Below are positions 52,939-61,464 of a DNA stretch of 64,000 nucleotides, one piece after another. A program made the translations under genes and the position numbers. The DNA comes from Pirellulales bacterium. Its GTDB lineage: Bacteria; Planctomycetota; Planctomycetia; Pirellulales; JAEUIK01. The stretch spans positions 1 to 64,000 of the forward strand of contig JAIBBZ010000020.1 of NCBI GenBank assembly GCA_019694435.1, in the 5' to 3' direction. Each line of letters begins with the position of its first letter. Position 1 is the first letter of the stretch. A model generated the notes under the pieces. The model was not told where the DNA came from, ran no database searches, and saw only the letters and a program-made list of their open reading frames with translations.

Positions 52939-53781
52939 TCAATGTCTCGGCTGCAGAAAGTAGCGCGCGACGATGTTCAAACACAATACGGCCGCGGTGA
53001 TCAACAGCGATGCTCCCCAGGCCATTTGCTGCCAGTCCGGAAAGGGGCTCATCGCGCGATTGTAGATGGTCACCGTCAGGTTTGCAGTCGGACCGCCCAG
53101 ACCGGTCGGCCAGGCGGAATTGTTCAGCGCGGTAAACAGCAGCGGGGCCGTCTCGCCGCTCACCCGGGCCACGGCCAGGATGATGCCCGTGAGCAGCCCC
53201 CCCTTGGCGGCGCGAAACACGATGTCGAGCGTCGTCTTCCACCGCGGTGCGCCCAACGCCAGCGCCGATTCGCGCAGGGCGTCAGGCACCAGCCGGAGCA
53301 TGTCGTCGGTCGTGCGGGCAATAATCGGCAGCATGATAATGGCCAAGGCTGCAGCGCCCGCAGAGGCCGAAAACTGCTTCATCGGCACGACCAACAGCGT
53401 GTAGACGAACACGCCGACGAGAATCGAGGGGGTGCCCATCAGCACATCGCAGGCAAAGCGCACGTACGTGCCCCACCGATTGTGGCGGGCAAACTCGGCC
53501 AGGAACACGCCGGCCATCACCCCCAGCGGCACGCCCGTCAGCGTTGCCAGGGCCGTGATGAGCATGGATCCCAGGATGGCATTCCCCATGCCACCGCCTT
53601 CGAGCGGGGGGGCGGTTTTCATGGTGAAAAACGCGAGTCCGAACGCGCCGACGCCGCGCCAGAGCACCGTGTAGAGAATCGACGCCAGAAACACCAGCCC
53701 GACGATCGCCGCCGCGCTCGACAAGACTTTGACGGCGAAATCGACCCCCTGACGCTGCGCCACGCTGCGCGGTTGGCTCAT
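52939..53781 (-). CDS. pstA: Phosphate ABC transporter permease PstA
   Basis: ATG at 53781 gives 280 residues with six membrane helices and the permease loop [20 protein letters not shown], and [14 protein letters not shown] before it. The start overlaps the pstC stop by 4 bp (ATGA), so translation is coupled. It pairs with PstC to form the channel. Confidence 0.95.
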   Translation of the reverse strand: MSQPRSVAQRQGVDFAVKVLSSAAAIVGLVFLASILYTVLWRGVGAFGLAFFTMKTAPPLEGGGMGNAILGSMLITALATLTGVPLGVMAGVFLAEFARHNRWGTYVRFACDVLMGTPSILVGVFVYTLLVVPMKQFSASAGAAALAIIMLPIIARTTDDMLRLVPDALRESALALGAPRWKTTLDIVFRAAKGGLLTGIILAVARVSGETAPLLFTALNNSAWPTGLGGPTANLTVTIYNRAMSPFPDWQQMAWGASLLITAAVLCLNIVARYFLQPRH

Positions 53782-54713
53782 CGGGCACCTCCCGCCTGAC
53801 GCAAACCGCGCAGCCAGAGCTGCGCGAGCACCTGGAACACGAGAGTGATGACGAACAGGATCAGGCCCAGCTCGATGAGCACGCTCTGGTGCAGCGAAAA
53901 CCGCTCCGACTCGGCAAACTCGTTGGCCAACGTCGAGGCGATCGTGTTCCCGGCGTCGAACAGCGAGGCCGACAACTTGTGGTTGCTGCCGATCACGAAC
54001 GTCACGGCCATCGTTTCGCCAATGGCCCGGCCAAGTCCCAGGAACATCCCGCCCGCGATACCGAGCATGCCGTAGCGCAGGCTGACTTGTGAAGTGACTT
54101 CCCAGGTCGTCGCCCCCAGGCCGTAGGCCGATTCCTTCATCACCGGCGGGACGATCCTGAGTACGTCGCGACTGACCGCACAGATGAACGGCAGCACCAT
54201 CAATGCCAGGATGATCCCGCTGGTGAGGATGCCCAGTCCATGCTTGGGGCCGCTGAAGAGCGGGGTCCAGCCGAACAATTGGTTCAAACCGGGCTGTACA
54301 TATTCGGCCATCCAGGGAACGAAAACGAAAAAGCCCCACATGCCGAAAATGATGCTGGGGATGGCCGCCAACAGCTCGAGCGCGCCGCCGACAACGCGAC
54401 TCACGCCTGGCGGCGCGACTTCGACCAGAAAGATGGCCGTCACCAGTCCCAGGGGCGCCGCCAACAGCATCGCGATGGCCGTCGAGGCCAGCGTGCCGTA
54501 AATGCTGCTCAAGGCGCCAAATTCTTTATTCACCGGGTCCCAGTCCTGGGAGACGAGAAACGCGGGGCCAAAGTGCGCGATGGCCGGCCAGGCATAGTAG
54601 GCCAGCAGCATGAGCATCCCGAGCATCAGCAGCAGAATCAACGCGCCGGAGACGATGGCCAACACTCGGAAAATGAAGTCGCCCGGAGTGTGCGACGTCT
54701 CGCCTCGGTTCAT
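53778..54713 (-). CDS. pstC: Phosphate ABC transporter permease PstC
   Basis: ATG at 54713 gives 311 residues with six helices, GTLASTAIAMLLAAPLGLVT and the loop MKESAYGLGATTWEVTSQVS, then LGLGRAIGETMAVTFVIG, all typical of PstC. It overlaps the pstS stop by 4 bp (ATGA). Pst genes here are coupled end to end, giving equal stoichiometry. Confidence 0.95.
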   Translation of the reverse strand: MNRGETSHTPGDFIFRVLAIVSGALILLLMLGMLMLLAYYAWPAIAHFGPAFLVSQDWDPVNKEFGALSSIYGTLASTAIAMLLAAPLGLVTAIFLVEVAPPGVSRVVGGALELLAAIPSIIFGMWGFFVFVPWMAEYVQPGLNQLFGWTPLFSGPKHGLGILTSGIILALMVLPFICAVSRDVLRIVPPVMKESAYGLGATTWEVTSQVSLRYGMLGIAGGMFLGLGRAIGETMAVTFVIGSNHKLSASLFDAGNTIASTLANEFAESERFSLHQSVLIELGLILFVITLVFQVLAQLWLRGLRQAGGAR

Positions 54714-55840
54714 GGCCGCGCCTCCGCGGTCGCGGTGCTGGCCGGCGCTGCGGCAGCCTGAGGCATCGCCGCGGGCCAAACTCCGCGCCACGAAGCCCGC
54801 ACCAGGTCTGCGACGTTTTCGGGCAGCGGGGCATAGTCGAGTTCGCGCGCCAGGTCTGCGCCATGGGCATAGCACCAGTCGAAAAACGCCAGCATGGCCT
54901 GGATGCGCTCAGGCTTGTGGCCCTGACGCTGCATGACGATGAACGATGCGCCGGTGATCGGCCAGGTTTGATCGCCCGGCTGGTTGACGAGGATCAGATA
55001 GTAGTCCTGGGCGCTGGCCCAATCGGCATGATCGGCCGCCGCTTGAAACGATTCGAGGCTCGGCTGCACGAACTGGCCCGCGGCGTTTTCGAGCTGGGTG
55101 GTCGTGAGCCGGGCCAGCTTGGCATAGGCAAACTCGACATACCCGATCGCACCCTGGATGCGGCTGACATACGTGGCGACGCCTTGGTTGCCTTTGCCGG
55201 CAATGCCGACGGGCCAGTCGACGCCCTTGCCGGCACCGACGCGCGATTTCCATTTAGCCGAGGCCGCGGCCAGATAGTTCGTGAAGATCCAAGTCGTGCC
55301 GCTGGGGTCGGAACGGTAAACCACGGTCACGTCGCGGCTCGGCAACTTGAGGCCGGGGTTCAGTTCGACCAACCGCGGATCGTCCCAGCGGCGGATTTCC
55401 CCCAGCAGCAGATCGATGAAGACCTCGGCGTTCAAACACAGCTGGCCGGGAGCAATTCCGTCGAGATTCACCACCGGAACGACGCCGCCCACGACCATCG
55501 GAAACTGCAGCAGGTCGGCCTCGGCGAGCTCCTTGGGCTTGAGCGGGGCATCCGACGCGCCGAAGTCGACGGTCCGCGCCTTGGCCTGCGCGATGCCGCC
55601 GCCAGAGCCGATCGGTTGGTAGTTGACAGTCACCGGGTTCAGTTCGGCGAACTGGCCGGCCCACTTCGTGTAGATGGGCTCGGGAAAAGTAGCGCCAGCA
55701 CCGCTCAGTTGGATCGAGGCTTGATCCGCCGTCTGGTTCGAGCCTGCCGCCGTCGGCTCGCACCCTGCCAGGCAGCAGCAAACCAGCGCCAGCCAGCAGG
55801 CGGCCCACGCTGAAATGAGTTTGCCGTCCGGCGGTCGCAT
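54710..55840 (-). CDS. pstS: Phosphate-binding lipoprotein PstS
   Basis: The 376-residue protein has a lipoprotein signal (LVCCCLAGCEPT, lipidated Cys27). Phosphate-site blocks are LSGAGATFPEPIYTKWAGQF, GSGGGIAQ, VDFGASDAPL and YRSDPSGTTWIFTNYL. It delivers phosphate to PstCA. A Pho-box-like site lies 54 bp before the start (55894-55924). Confidence 0.95.
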   Translation of the reverse strand: MRPPDGKLISAWAACWLALVCCCLAGCEPTAAGSNQTADQASIQLSGAGATFPEPIYTKWAGQFAELNPVTVNYQPIGSGGGIAQAKARTVDFGASDAPLKPKELAEADLLQFPMVVGGVVPVVNLDGIAPGQLCLNAEVFIDLLLGEIRRWDDPRLVELNPGLKLPSRDVTVVYRSDPSGTTWIFTNYLAAASAKWKSRVGAGKGVDWPVGIAGKGNQGVATYVSRIQGAIGYVEFAYAKLARLTTTQLENAAGQFVQPSLESFQAAADHADWASAQDYYLILVNQPGDQTWPITGASFIVMQRQGHKPERIQAMLAFFDWCYAHGADLARELDYAPLPENVADLVRASWRGVWPAAMPQAAAAPASTATAEARP

Positions 55841-55893
55841 CGTAAGATCTTGATTTTAAATGGGTTGCGATTTCCAGCTGATCGCGAGCCGTA

Positions 55894-55924
55894 TGGTAGC
55901 GATTGATTGTTAGGTTCGTGTTAA
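55894..55924 (-). promoter_or_regulatory. Candidate Pho box and -10 of pstS
   Basis: Reading the minus strand, TTAACA (55924-55919), 5 bp, CTAACA (55913-55908), 8 bp, CTACCA (55899-55894). The two hexamers are an 11-bp direct repeat as in PhoB/PhoP sites, placed about 9 bp from the -10-like TACCAT. The same layout precedes phoB. Confidence 0.7.
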
Positions 55925-55958
55925 CGACCGGCTCCCCTGCGGCGAATGTACGCGGCGC

Positions 55959-57722
55959 TCACGTCGGCAGCCGAATCACAAAGGTGCTGCCCGTACCGGG
56001 TTGGCTCTCGACGGTCACCCGGCCGTGGTGTGCGTTGACAATGTGTTTGACGATCGAAAGTCCTAGTCCCGTACCGCCCAGCTTGCGGCTCCGGGCCTTA
56101 TCGACGCGATAGAAGCGCTCCCAAAGGCGAGGCAGGTGATCGGCCTCGATGCCGCAGCCGCGGTCGGCCACGGCGATGGTGACTTCGCCGTTCCGTTGGT
56201 CGGCGCGAATCTGGACCTCGCTCGTCGGGTCGCTGTACTTGATCGCATTGTCGAGCAGATTGACGACGGCCTGCTCGAGCAGTGGTGCGTTCGCCAGCGC
56301 CGTCAAGTCGTCGGGACATTGCAGCTTGACCTCGATCGAGCGCTCCGACGCCTTGGTGGCGCAGACGAGCATGGCCGATTCGAGGATCGGCCGTAGCGGG
56401 GTCTCGCCGCGGACAATATCTTCGGCCCCCTGTTCGATCTTGGACAAGGACAACAAGTCTTCGATGATCGCGTTGAGACGATCGGCCTGGCGGGCGACGA
56501 TTTCCAAGAACCGTACCGCGTCTTCCCGGTTGTCGATCGCGCCGTCGAGCAGGGTTTCGACAAACCCTTTGATTGAGGTGATCGGCGTGCGCAATTCGTG
56601 CGAGACATTGGCCACGAAATCGCGGCGCAGATTCTCCAGCTTGCGCAGTTGCGTCACGTCATTCAGGACGATGACCGCGCCCACGGCCCCGTTGGCCGCA
56701 TCGCGCAGAGCTGTACCATGCGCCTGCAGCACGCGTCCTTCTTCGCCGGGCAGTACGACGTCGGTCTCAAGCGGTCGGCGCCCTTGCAAGGCCTCGGCGA
56801 CGAATTGCCGCAATTCGGCGCTGCGTACGACCTCCTGCAGGCTGCGGCCGGGGCTCTCCCGCAAGTCGCACGACAGCAGCTCCGCCGCGGCGCGATTGAG
56901 CGTGATGAGGCGCTGCGCCGGATCGACGGCCAGCACGCCTTCGACCATGCTGGCCAGCATGGCTTGTTGTTCGTGCCCTTGGCGCGAGATCGTGCGAATG
57001 CGGTCCTCGAGCTGCGCGGCCATTTGATTGAGCGCCTCGGCGACGTCGGCCAATTCGGCCGTTTGCGGCACGAGCAGTTTGTAATTCAATTCCCCGCGCG
57101 CAAATCGCTCGGCACCGCGGCGAATCTCTTCGAGTGGTTGTGCGAATCGCCGGGTGAGATACCAGCACAACGAGGCCGCCAGCAGCAGAATGCCCAGGCC
57201 CGCGCCCGCGATGCGCAGTTGCATGTCGCGCACTCCCTGTAGGATGCGCTGCAGCGAGAGACTCGTCCGGACCACGGCGACGGGTTGACCGTCGCGCGTG
57301 ATGGGAACGGCGCAGTACAGCAGCCGTTCACCTACGGTGGCGCTGAGCCGCGTGGCGGTCCCCTCGCCGGAACCCATGGCCCGTTTGAATTCGGGGCGGT
57401 CGGCGTGGTTGGCCATCGTCCGCGGGTCTTGCTGCGTATCGCAGAGCACATCGCCGTTGGGCAAGATCAGCGTGACCCGCGACCGCGTGGCGTCGGCAAA
57501 CGCCTGGCATGCGGCCTGCAGCCCCGCGCGGTTGTCCGCGGAGAAGCCGGGTGCGAGCTGAGCCCGCAACAACAGGCACTGCGTGTGCAGCTGATTGTTC
57601 ACCTCGGCCAGGTGAAACTGGTAGAAGCTGTTCGACGCGAACCAGCCTGCCGCCAGCAGCGAGCCGATGGTGACCAGCAGAAACGAGATGAAAAACTGCC
57701 AGATCAGCCGTCGGCGTCGCAT
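55959..57722 (-). CDS. phoR: Phosphate-regulon sensor histidine kinase
   Basis: The 587-residue protein has a first helix (8-28), an outside sensor region (30-165), a second helix (about 170-190), HAMP and PAS domains, then HisKA with VSHELRTPITSIKG (His375) and HATPase with LLDNAIKYSD, DRGCGI and GGTGLGLSIVK. The PAS start MVEGVLAVDPAQRLITLN and order match PhoR. It follows phoB by 3 bp and precedes pstS, so its role in phosphate sensing is strong. Confidence 0.92.
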   Translation of the reverse strand: MRRRRLIWQFFISFLLVTIGSLLAAGWFASNSFYQFHLAEVNNQLHTQCLLLRAQLAPGFSADNRAGLQAACQAFADATRSRVTLILPNGDVLCDTQQDPRTMANHADRPEFKRAMGSGEGTATRLSATVGERLLYCAVPITRDGQPVAVVRTSLSLQRILQGVRDMQLRIAGAGLGILLLAASLCWYLTRRFAQPLEEIRRGAERFARGELNYKLLVPQTAELADVAEALNQMAAQLEDRIRTISRQGHEQQAMLASMVEGVLAVDPAQRLITLNRAAAELLSCDLRESPGRSLQEVVRSAELRQFVAEALQGRRPLETDVVLPGEEGRVLQAHGTALRDAANGAVGAVIVLNDVTQLRKLENLRRDFVANVSHELRTPITSIKGFVETLLDGAIDNREDAVRFLEIVARQADRLNAIIEDLLSLSKIEQGAEDIVRGETPLRPILESAMLVCATKASERSIEVKLQCPDDLTALANAPLLEQAVVNLLDNAIKYSDPTSEVQIRADQRNGEVTIAVADRGCGIEADHLPRLWERFYRVDKARSRKLGGTGLGLSIVKHIVNAHHGRVTVESQPGTGSTFVIRLPT

Positions 57723-57725
57723 GCC

Positions 57726-58430
57726 CTACTCGCGAAAGCGATATCCGACACCGCGGACCGTCTCGATCGTGCGGCCGAAGTCGCCAAGTTTCTTGCGGAG
57801 CCCCACGATCTGCACGTCTACCGAACGCTCCGTGACAGGGTAGTCGTTGCCCTTGACGGCGTCGACAATCTGGGACCGCGTAAAGACCCAACCTGGCCGT
57901 TGTGCCAGGAAATGCAACAGGCGAAACTCCGACAAGGTCAGTGCGACCGGTTTGCCGGCCAGAATCACCTCGTGCCGGCCCGGGTGGATCGTCAGGCTGC
58001 CCGTGCGAATGACCTTGTCGTCGTCTTCGTTCTCGAGCCGCTGGCTGCGCCGGAGCACCGCCTTGATGCGCGCCATGAGCACCCTGGGGCTGAACGGCTT
58101 GGTGATGTAGTCGTCGGCGCCCAGTTCCAGCCCGGTCACGACGTCTGCCTCTTCGCCCTTAGCCGTGAGCATGACGATAGGGATGTTCTTGGTCCGCTCG
58201 TCGGACTTGAGCATCCGGCACAGCTCCAGCCCGTCGACCCGCGGCAGCAGCAGGTCGAGGATGACCAGGTCCGGCATCTCGGAGCGAACACGTTTCGTGG
58301 CATCCTCGCCCGTGTTGAGGCAAGTGACCCGATAGCCTTCCTTGGTGAGGTTGAAGTTCACCAGTTCCAGCAGGTCTTCCTCATCGTCAACGACCAGGAT
58401 GTGTTCTTTCGTCATGACGGCAGTCTTCAC
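57726..58430 (-). CDS. phoB: Phosphate-regulon response regulator
   Basis: GTG at 58430 is chosen because GGAG lies 6 nt upstream; the ATG five codons on is 21 nt from it. The 234-residue protein has a receiver domain (Asp15/16, phospho-acceptor Asp59 in VILDLLLPRVDG, Thr89, Lys111 in TKPFSPRV) and an OmpR/PhoB-type winged helix (LTLSEFRLLHFL, SVDVQIVGLRKKLG, VRGVGYRF). It activates pho genes at low phosphate. A Pho box before its own start suggests autoregulation. Confidence 0.93.
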   Translation of the reverse strand: MKTAVMTKEHILVVDDEEDLLELVNFNLTKEGYRVTCLNTGEDATKRVRSEMPDLVILDLLLPRVDGLELCRMLKSDERTKNIPIVMLTAKGEEADVVTGLELGADDYITKPFSPRVLMARIKAVLRRSQRLENEDDDKVIRTGSLTIHPGRHEVILAGKPVALTLSEFRLLHFLAQRPGWVFTRSQIVDAVKGNDYPVTERSVDVQIVGLRKKLGDFGRTIETVRGVGYRFRE

Positions 58431-58461
58431 AGAGGTCTCCTTTTCTCGCCTTGGCCCTCCG

Positions 58462-58492
58462 TGGTAGCAGTGCTGTGTTTGGTTTGTGTTAG
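58462..58492 (-). promoter_or_regulatory. Candidate Pho box and -10 of phoB
   Basis: Reading the minus strand, CTAACA (58492-58487), 5 bp, CAAACA (58481-58476), 8 bp, CTACCA (58467-58462). Spacing equals that before pstS, and CTACCA is identical. It lies 32 bp before the GTG start. Confidence 0.7.
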
Positions 58493-58586
58493 TCTTGCAT
58501 GCGGATTGCCTTTCGCGAAACGGCCGGCGCGCCCCGCGGCTCATGCGGGCAGACCGCCCGACAAGGAACACCGCCGCGCCTCCCCC

Positions 58587-60515
58587 TTACCGGGCGGGAT
58601 CGGCGAGCTGGAGCAGCTCGGGCACGTCGAATTCGGCCAGCAAGCCAAAACAAAACAGCTCGGGAAACAGGTCAACGCTCCAGTTGTTCTCGATCACCTG
58701 GTGCAGGCTGCCCAGGGCATCCTGGGTAGAGACCTGGGCAAAGCGGTCCGGTGCGCAGGCGGCAGCAACCTGTGCGATCAGGCTTGTACGTGGTCCCTGC
58801 GCGACAAGAGCAGGCGCCCGATCGCCGGAGCGGGCCCAGCTTGCCACGGCCGCCAGTTGACTGGCCTGCACGCCCAGGGGTCGCTCGCCCACGCCCGCCA
58901 CGAGCATCGCGTACAGGAAATCGCGCTGGCTGATCTTCGATTCGCCGAAGTAGAACGGGTCGACGGCGACGACGCGCTGCTTCTCGGAAAGCAGCCGTGC
59001 GATCTCCGCGGCGCCAGTCGTTCGCCCGCCGTCGGCGATGAGCAGGGTCGTCCCCTGTACCTCGGCCGGCTTGAACTCGACGACGGGCACGGACCAGTCG
59101 CCGATCTTAAGACGCTGGCCAAGGATGGTGATTGTTTCGCCGTTGGTGTGCCAGGCCTCTTCCACTTGGCAAGTTTCCTCGCGGTACCGCGCGAGCTCGC
59201 GGAGCCGCTGCCGGCGCTGGTTGGCCGTGCCGGCGGCATTTGTCCGCGGCAGACCCGCGGCCAGTTGCCGGGCCAGCGTGTGAAAGTCCAGATTCTCTTC
59301 GGGCAACTCGACTTCCAGCTCTGCCGCTGCTTTGACTTCGGCCTCGCATTCGATCTCAGTGGAGCTGCCGGGTGCGTTGGGGAAGAAGGCATCGAGCAAC
59401 AAGCGATAGAGCTGCTGCCGGTTGTCGAGCAGAAAGTTGTGAGTGCCGGGATCGTCGTTGACGTGCCAGCGCAACTGTTGCGGCTGGCCATACAGCGCGA
59501 AAATGGGTTGGGTCGCATCGAGCAACGGCTGCAGGGCATGATCGGCACGAAAGCAACAGTCGTCCTTCGAATTGAAGGTCAACAGCGTCGGCCGCGGTGC
59601 CCGCAAGGCCGTCAGGTGCGTGTAGTCGGCCACCGCTGCCATGTCGCTGGGGGTCTGCTCCGTGTCGCCGAGGTCGGAGACAAACTGCGCGCGGGTCAGA
59701 AAGCTCGAATAGCCGGCGACCGGATTGGCCGCCGTGACGCGTTCGTCGAGCGAACTCAAGAAGATGGTTTGCCAGCCGCCCCCGGAGAGACCGGCCATGC
59801 CGACGCGCGATGGGTCGGCCTGCGGATGCGCGAGCAATACGTCGAGTCCGCGCTGCATCGCCAGGTAAAAGACGCTCACGGCGCTGGTGCCGCATAGGTC
59901 GAGTTGATTGGCCCGGTAATGCAGCCAGTTGTCGCCCCGCAACTGCCCCATGCCCAGCCATTCCACGTTCATGGCGAGCATGCCGCGACGGGCCTGGTTG
60001 ATGCAGCGCATCTGTTTATAGGGCGCCGACTTGCCTTGCGAGTCGTGGCCGTTGACGTTGAGCACCACCGGCACGCGTCCTGAGAGGTGATCCGGTACGT
60101 AGAGTAGCGCCGGAATCCACAACCCGGGCAAGGCTGCGTACCGCAGTTTTTGAATCGTGTAGCCGGGCCCGCCGGGGATCGTCTCGAGCCATTCGACCTG
60201 CAAGGGCGCAGCGCGCCAGTCCCGAGCGGCACCGCGGAAAATCACCTGGTCGAGCATCGCCGTGCGCACGCGCTGGGCCTCGGCTTCCCATTCGGCAAGC
60301 GTTGCACAGCGCGGCAGCCGCGCCACACGGGCCGTGCAGAACGCCTGCACCTCGGCCAACGGCTGATCGGGGGCCAGAATCGGCCGCGAAAGCGCCGCAG
60401 CGATCGCCGGATCGTCGGCGCGAATCGCGGTCGTACCAACCTGTGCAGCGAACAGACCGAGCGTAATCACCGCGCTCGTCAGGCACGTGTGGCGGGAGGA
60501 ATCGCAGCGGATCAT
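58587..60515 (-). CDS. Large secreted alpha/beta hydrolase (acetyl-esterase-like)
   Basis: ATG at 60515 gives 642 residues with a signal peptide (TSAVITLGLFAAQVGTTAIRA). An alpha/beta-hydrolase core (about 110-400) has VPVVLNVNGHDSQGK (oxyanion side) and GMAGLSGGGWQT with nucleophile Ser244; candidate Asp and His are in DDCCFRAD and DPGTHNFL. A second alpha/beta-like half (450-642) lacks a GxSxG, so it may be degenerate. Relatives include acetylxylan-esterase-like proteins of planctomycetes. It overlaps the PIG-L deacetylase stop by 4 bp (ATGA), suggesting joint action on an acylated glycan. Confidence 0.8.
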   Translation of the reverse strand: MIRCDSSRHTCLTSAVITLGLFAAQVGTTAIRADDPAIAAALSRPILAPDQPLAEVQAFCTARVARLPRCATLAEWEAEAQRVRTAMLDQVIFRGAARDWRAAPLQVEWLETIPGGPGYTIQKLRYAALPGLWIPALLYVPDHLSGRVPVVLNVNGHDSQGKSAPYKQMRCINQARRGMLAMNVEWLGMGQLRGDNWLHYRANQLDLCGTSAVSVFYLAMQRGLDVLLAHPQADPSRVGMAGLSGGGWQTIFLSSLDERVTAANPVAGYSSFLTRAQFVSDLGDTEQTPSDMAAVADYTHLTALRAPRPTLLTFNSKDDCCFRADHALQPLLDATQPIFALYGQPQQLRWHVNDDPGTHNFLLDNRQQLYRLLLDAFFPNAPGSSTEIECEAEVKAAAELEVELPEENLDFHTLARQLAAGLPRTNAAGTANQRRQRLRELARYREETCQVEEAWHTNGETITILGQRLKIGDWSVPVVEFKPAEVQGTTLLIADGGRTTGAAEIARLLSEKQRVVAVDPFYFGESKISQRDFLYAMLVAGVGERPLGVQASQLAAVASWARSGDRAPALVAQGPRTSLIAQVAAACAPDRFAQVSTQDALGSLHQVIENNWSVDLFPELFCFGLLAEFDVPELLQLADPAR

Positions 60516-61309
60516 GACGCCGCCTTCACCAGGCTGCCCAGCAACTTTGCGAGGATATTGTCCTGGGGATAGGGGTGCCCGCGATGCTGCCGGAACGCCT
60601 CGGCCAAGGCAAAGCCAGCTTCCTGTCCGCGGGCTTCGCTCCAGCGCCGCTGCGATTCGAGATATTCGTCGACGCCGTGCTGCGCCTGCAACCAGGCCCG
60701 CTGGCTGTCGTGGCAGGCCAGCATCCGCTGTTTTGTCTCGAAGGTGTTGGAGATGTCGACGTAGAAGTGCGGCCGGACCGGCTGGCCCCAGGTGTCGACG
60801 CCTTCGATGGGATCGACGTAATAGAGATAGGGAATTCGCTCGGTCGCCGGCGCGGGGTCCCATTTGCGCGTGGCATAGTTCGGGCAACTGGCGTTGAAGC
60901 AGGCGTCGCGCACGAGCCGGCTGGTCGCTTCGTGATCGTCCATGTAATCGACCGGCGGCGCCGTGATGACGACGTCGGGACGTACGCCCCGGATCACCTC
61001 CGTCACGCGACGTTTCGATTCGTTGTCGATCACGATGCTCAGATCGCGAAAGTCGAGACACATATATCCGGCGTTGATCAGCTCGGCCGAGGTGAGTGCC
61101 TCGCGGCGGCGAATCGTCGAGATTTCCGCCGGACTCTTGTCGCGGCTGCCGCAATCGCCGGCCGTCATCGTCGCGATGACCAGCGTGTGGCCTTGTGCGG
61201 CGAGGTGTGCGAGCGTGCCAGCGCACTGAAACTCGACGTCATCCGGGTGCGCATGAATGGCCAGGATGCACAACCGTCGTTTGCCGGCGTGGGCCGAATC
61301 GTCGGTCAC
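60512..61309 (-). CDS. PIG-L/LmbE-family deacetylase
   Basis: GTG at 61309, with GGAG 8 nt upstream, gives 265 residues. HAHPDDVEF (19-27) is the zinc-binding and catalytic motif; MDDHEATSRLV holds the later His. Family members remove N-acetyl groups from GlcNAc-type sugars or thiol precursors. It is the first gene of a two-gene unit with the large hydrolase and diverges from the NagB/PIG-L fusion, which carries the same domain. Confidence 0.9.
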   Translation of the reverse strand: MTDDSAHAGKRRLCILAIHAHPDDVEFQCAGTLAHLAAQGHTLVIATMTAGDCGSRDKSPAEISTIRRREALTSAELINAGYMCLDFRDLSIVIDNESKRRVTEVIRGVRPDVVITAPPVDYMDDHEATSRLVRDACFNASCPNYATRKWDPAPATERIPYLYYVDPIEGVDTWGQPVRPHFYVDISNTFETKQRMLACHDSQRAWLQAQHGVDEYLESQRRWSEARGQEAGFALAEAFRQHRGHPYPQDNILAKLLGSLVKAAS

Positions 61310-61464
61310 GAGCTAAGCTCCTTCACGACAGGCTGTTCGCATGTCGCACAACGTCTGCGGCGCCTCGAGCCGATAGCTTTCTGGGCCGCGTTTTGCCATA
61401 CTCTTTGATTCGCCGCCCTGGCCCCCCGCTCGGCTGGGCCCCAGTATCGATCCCCCCTGTGACC

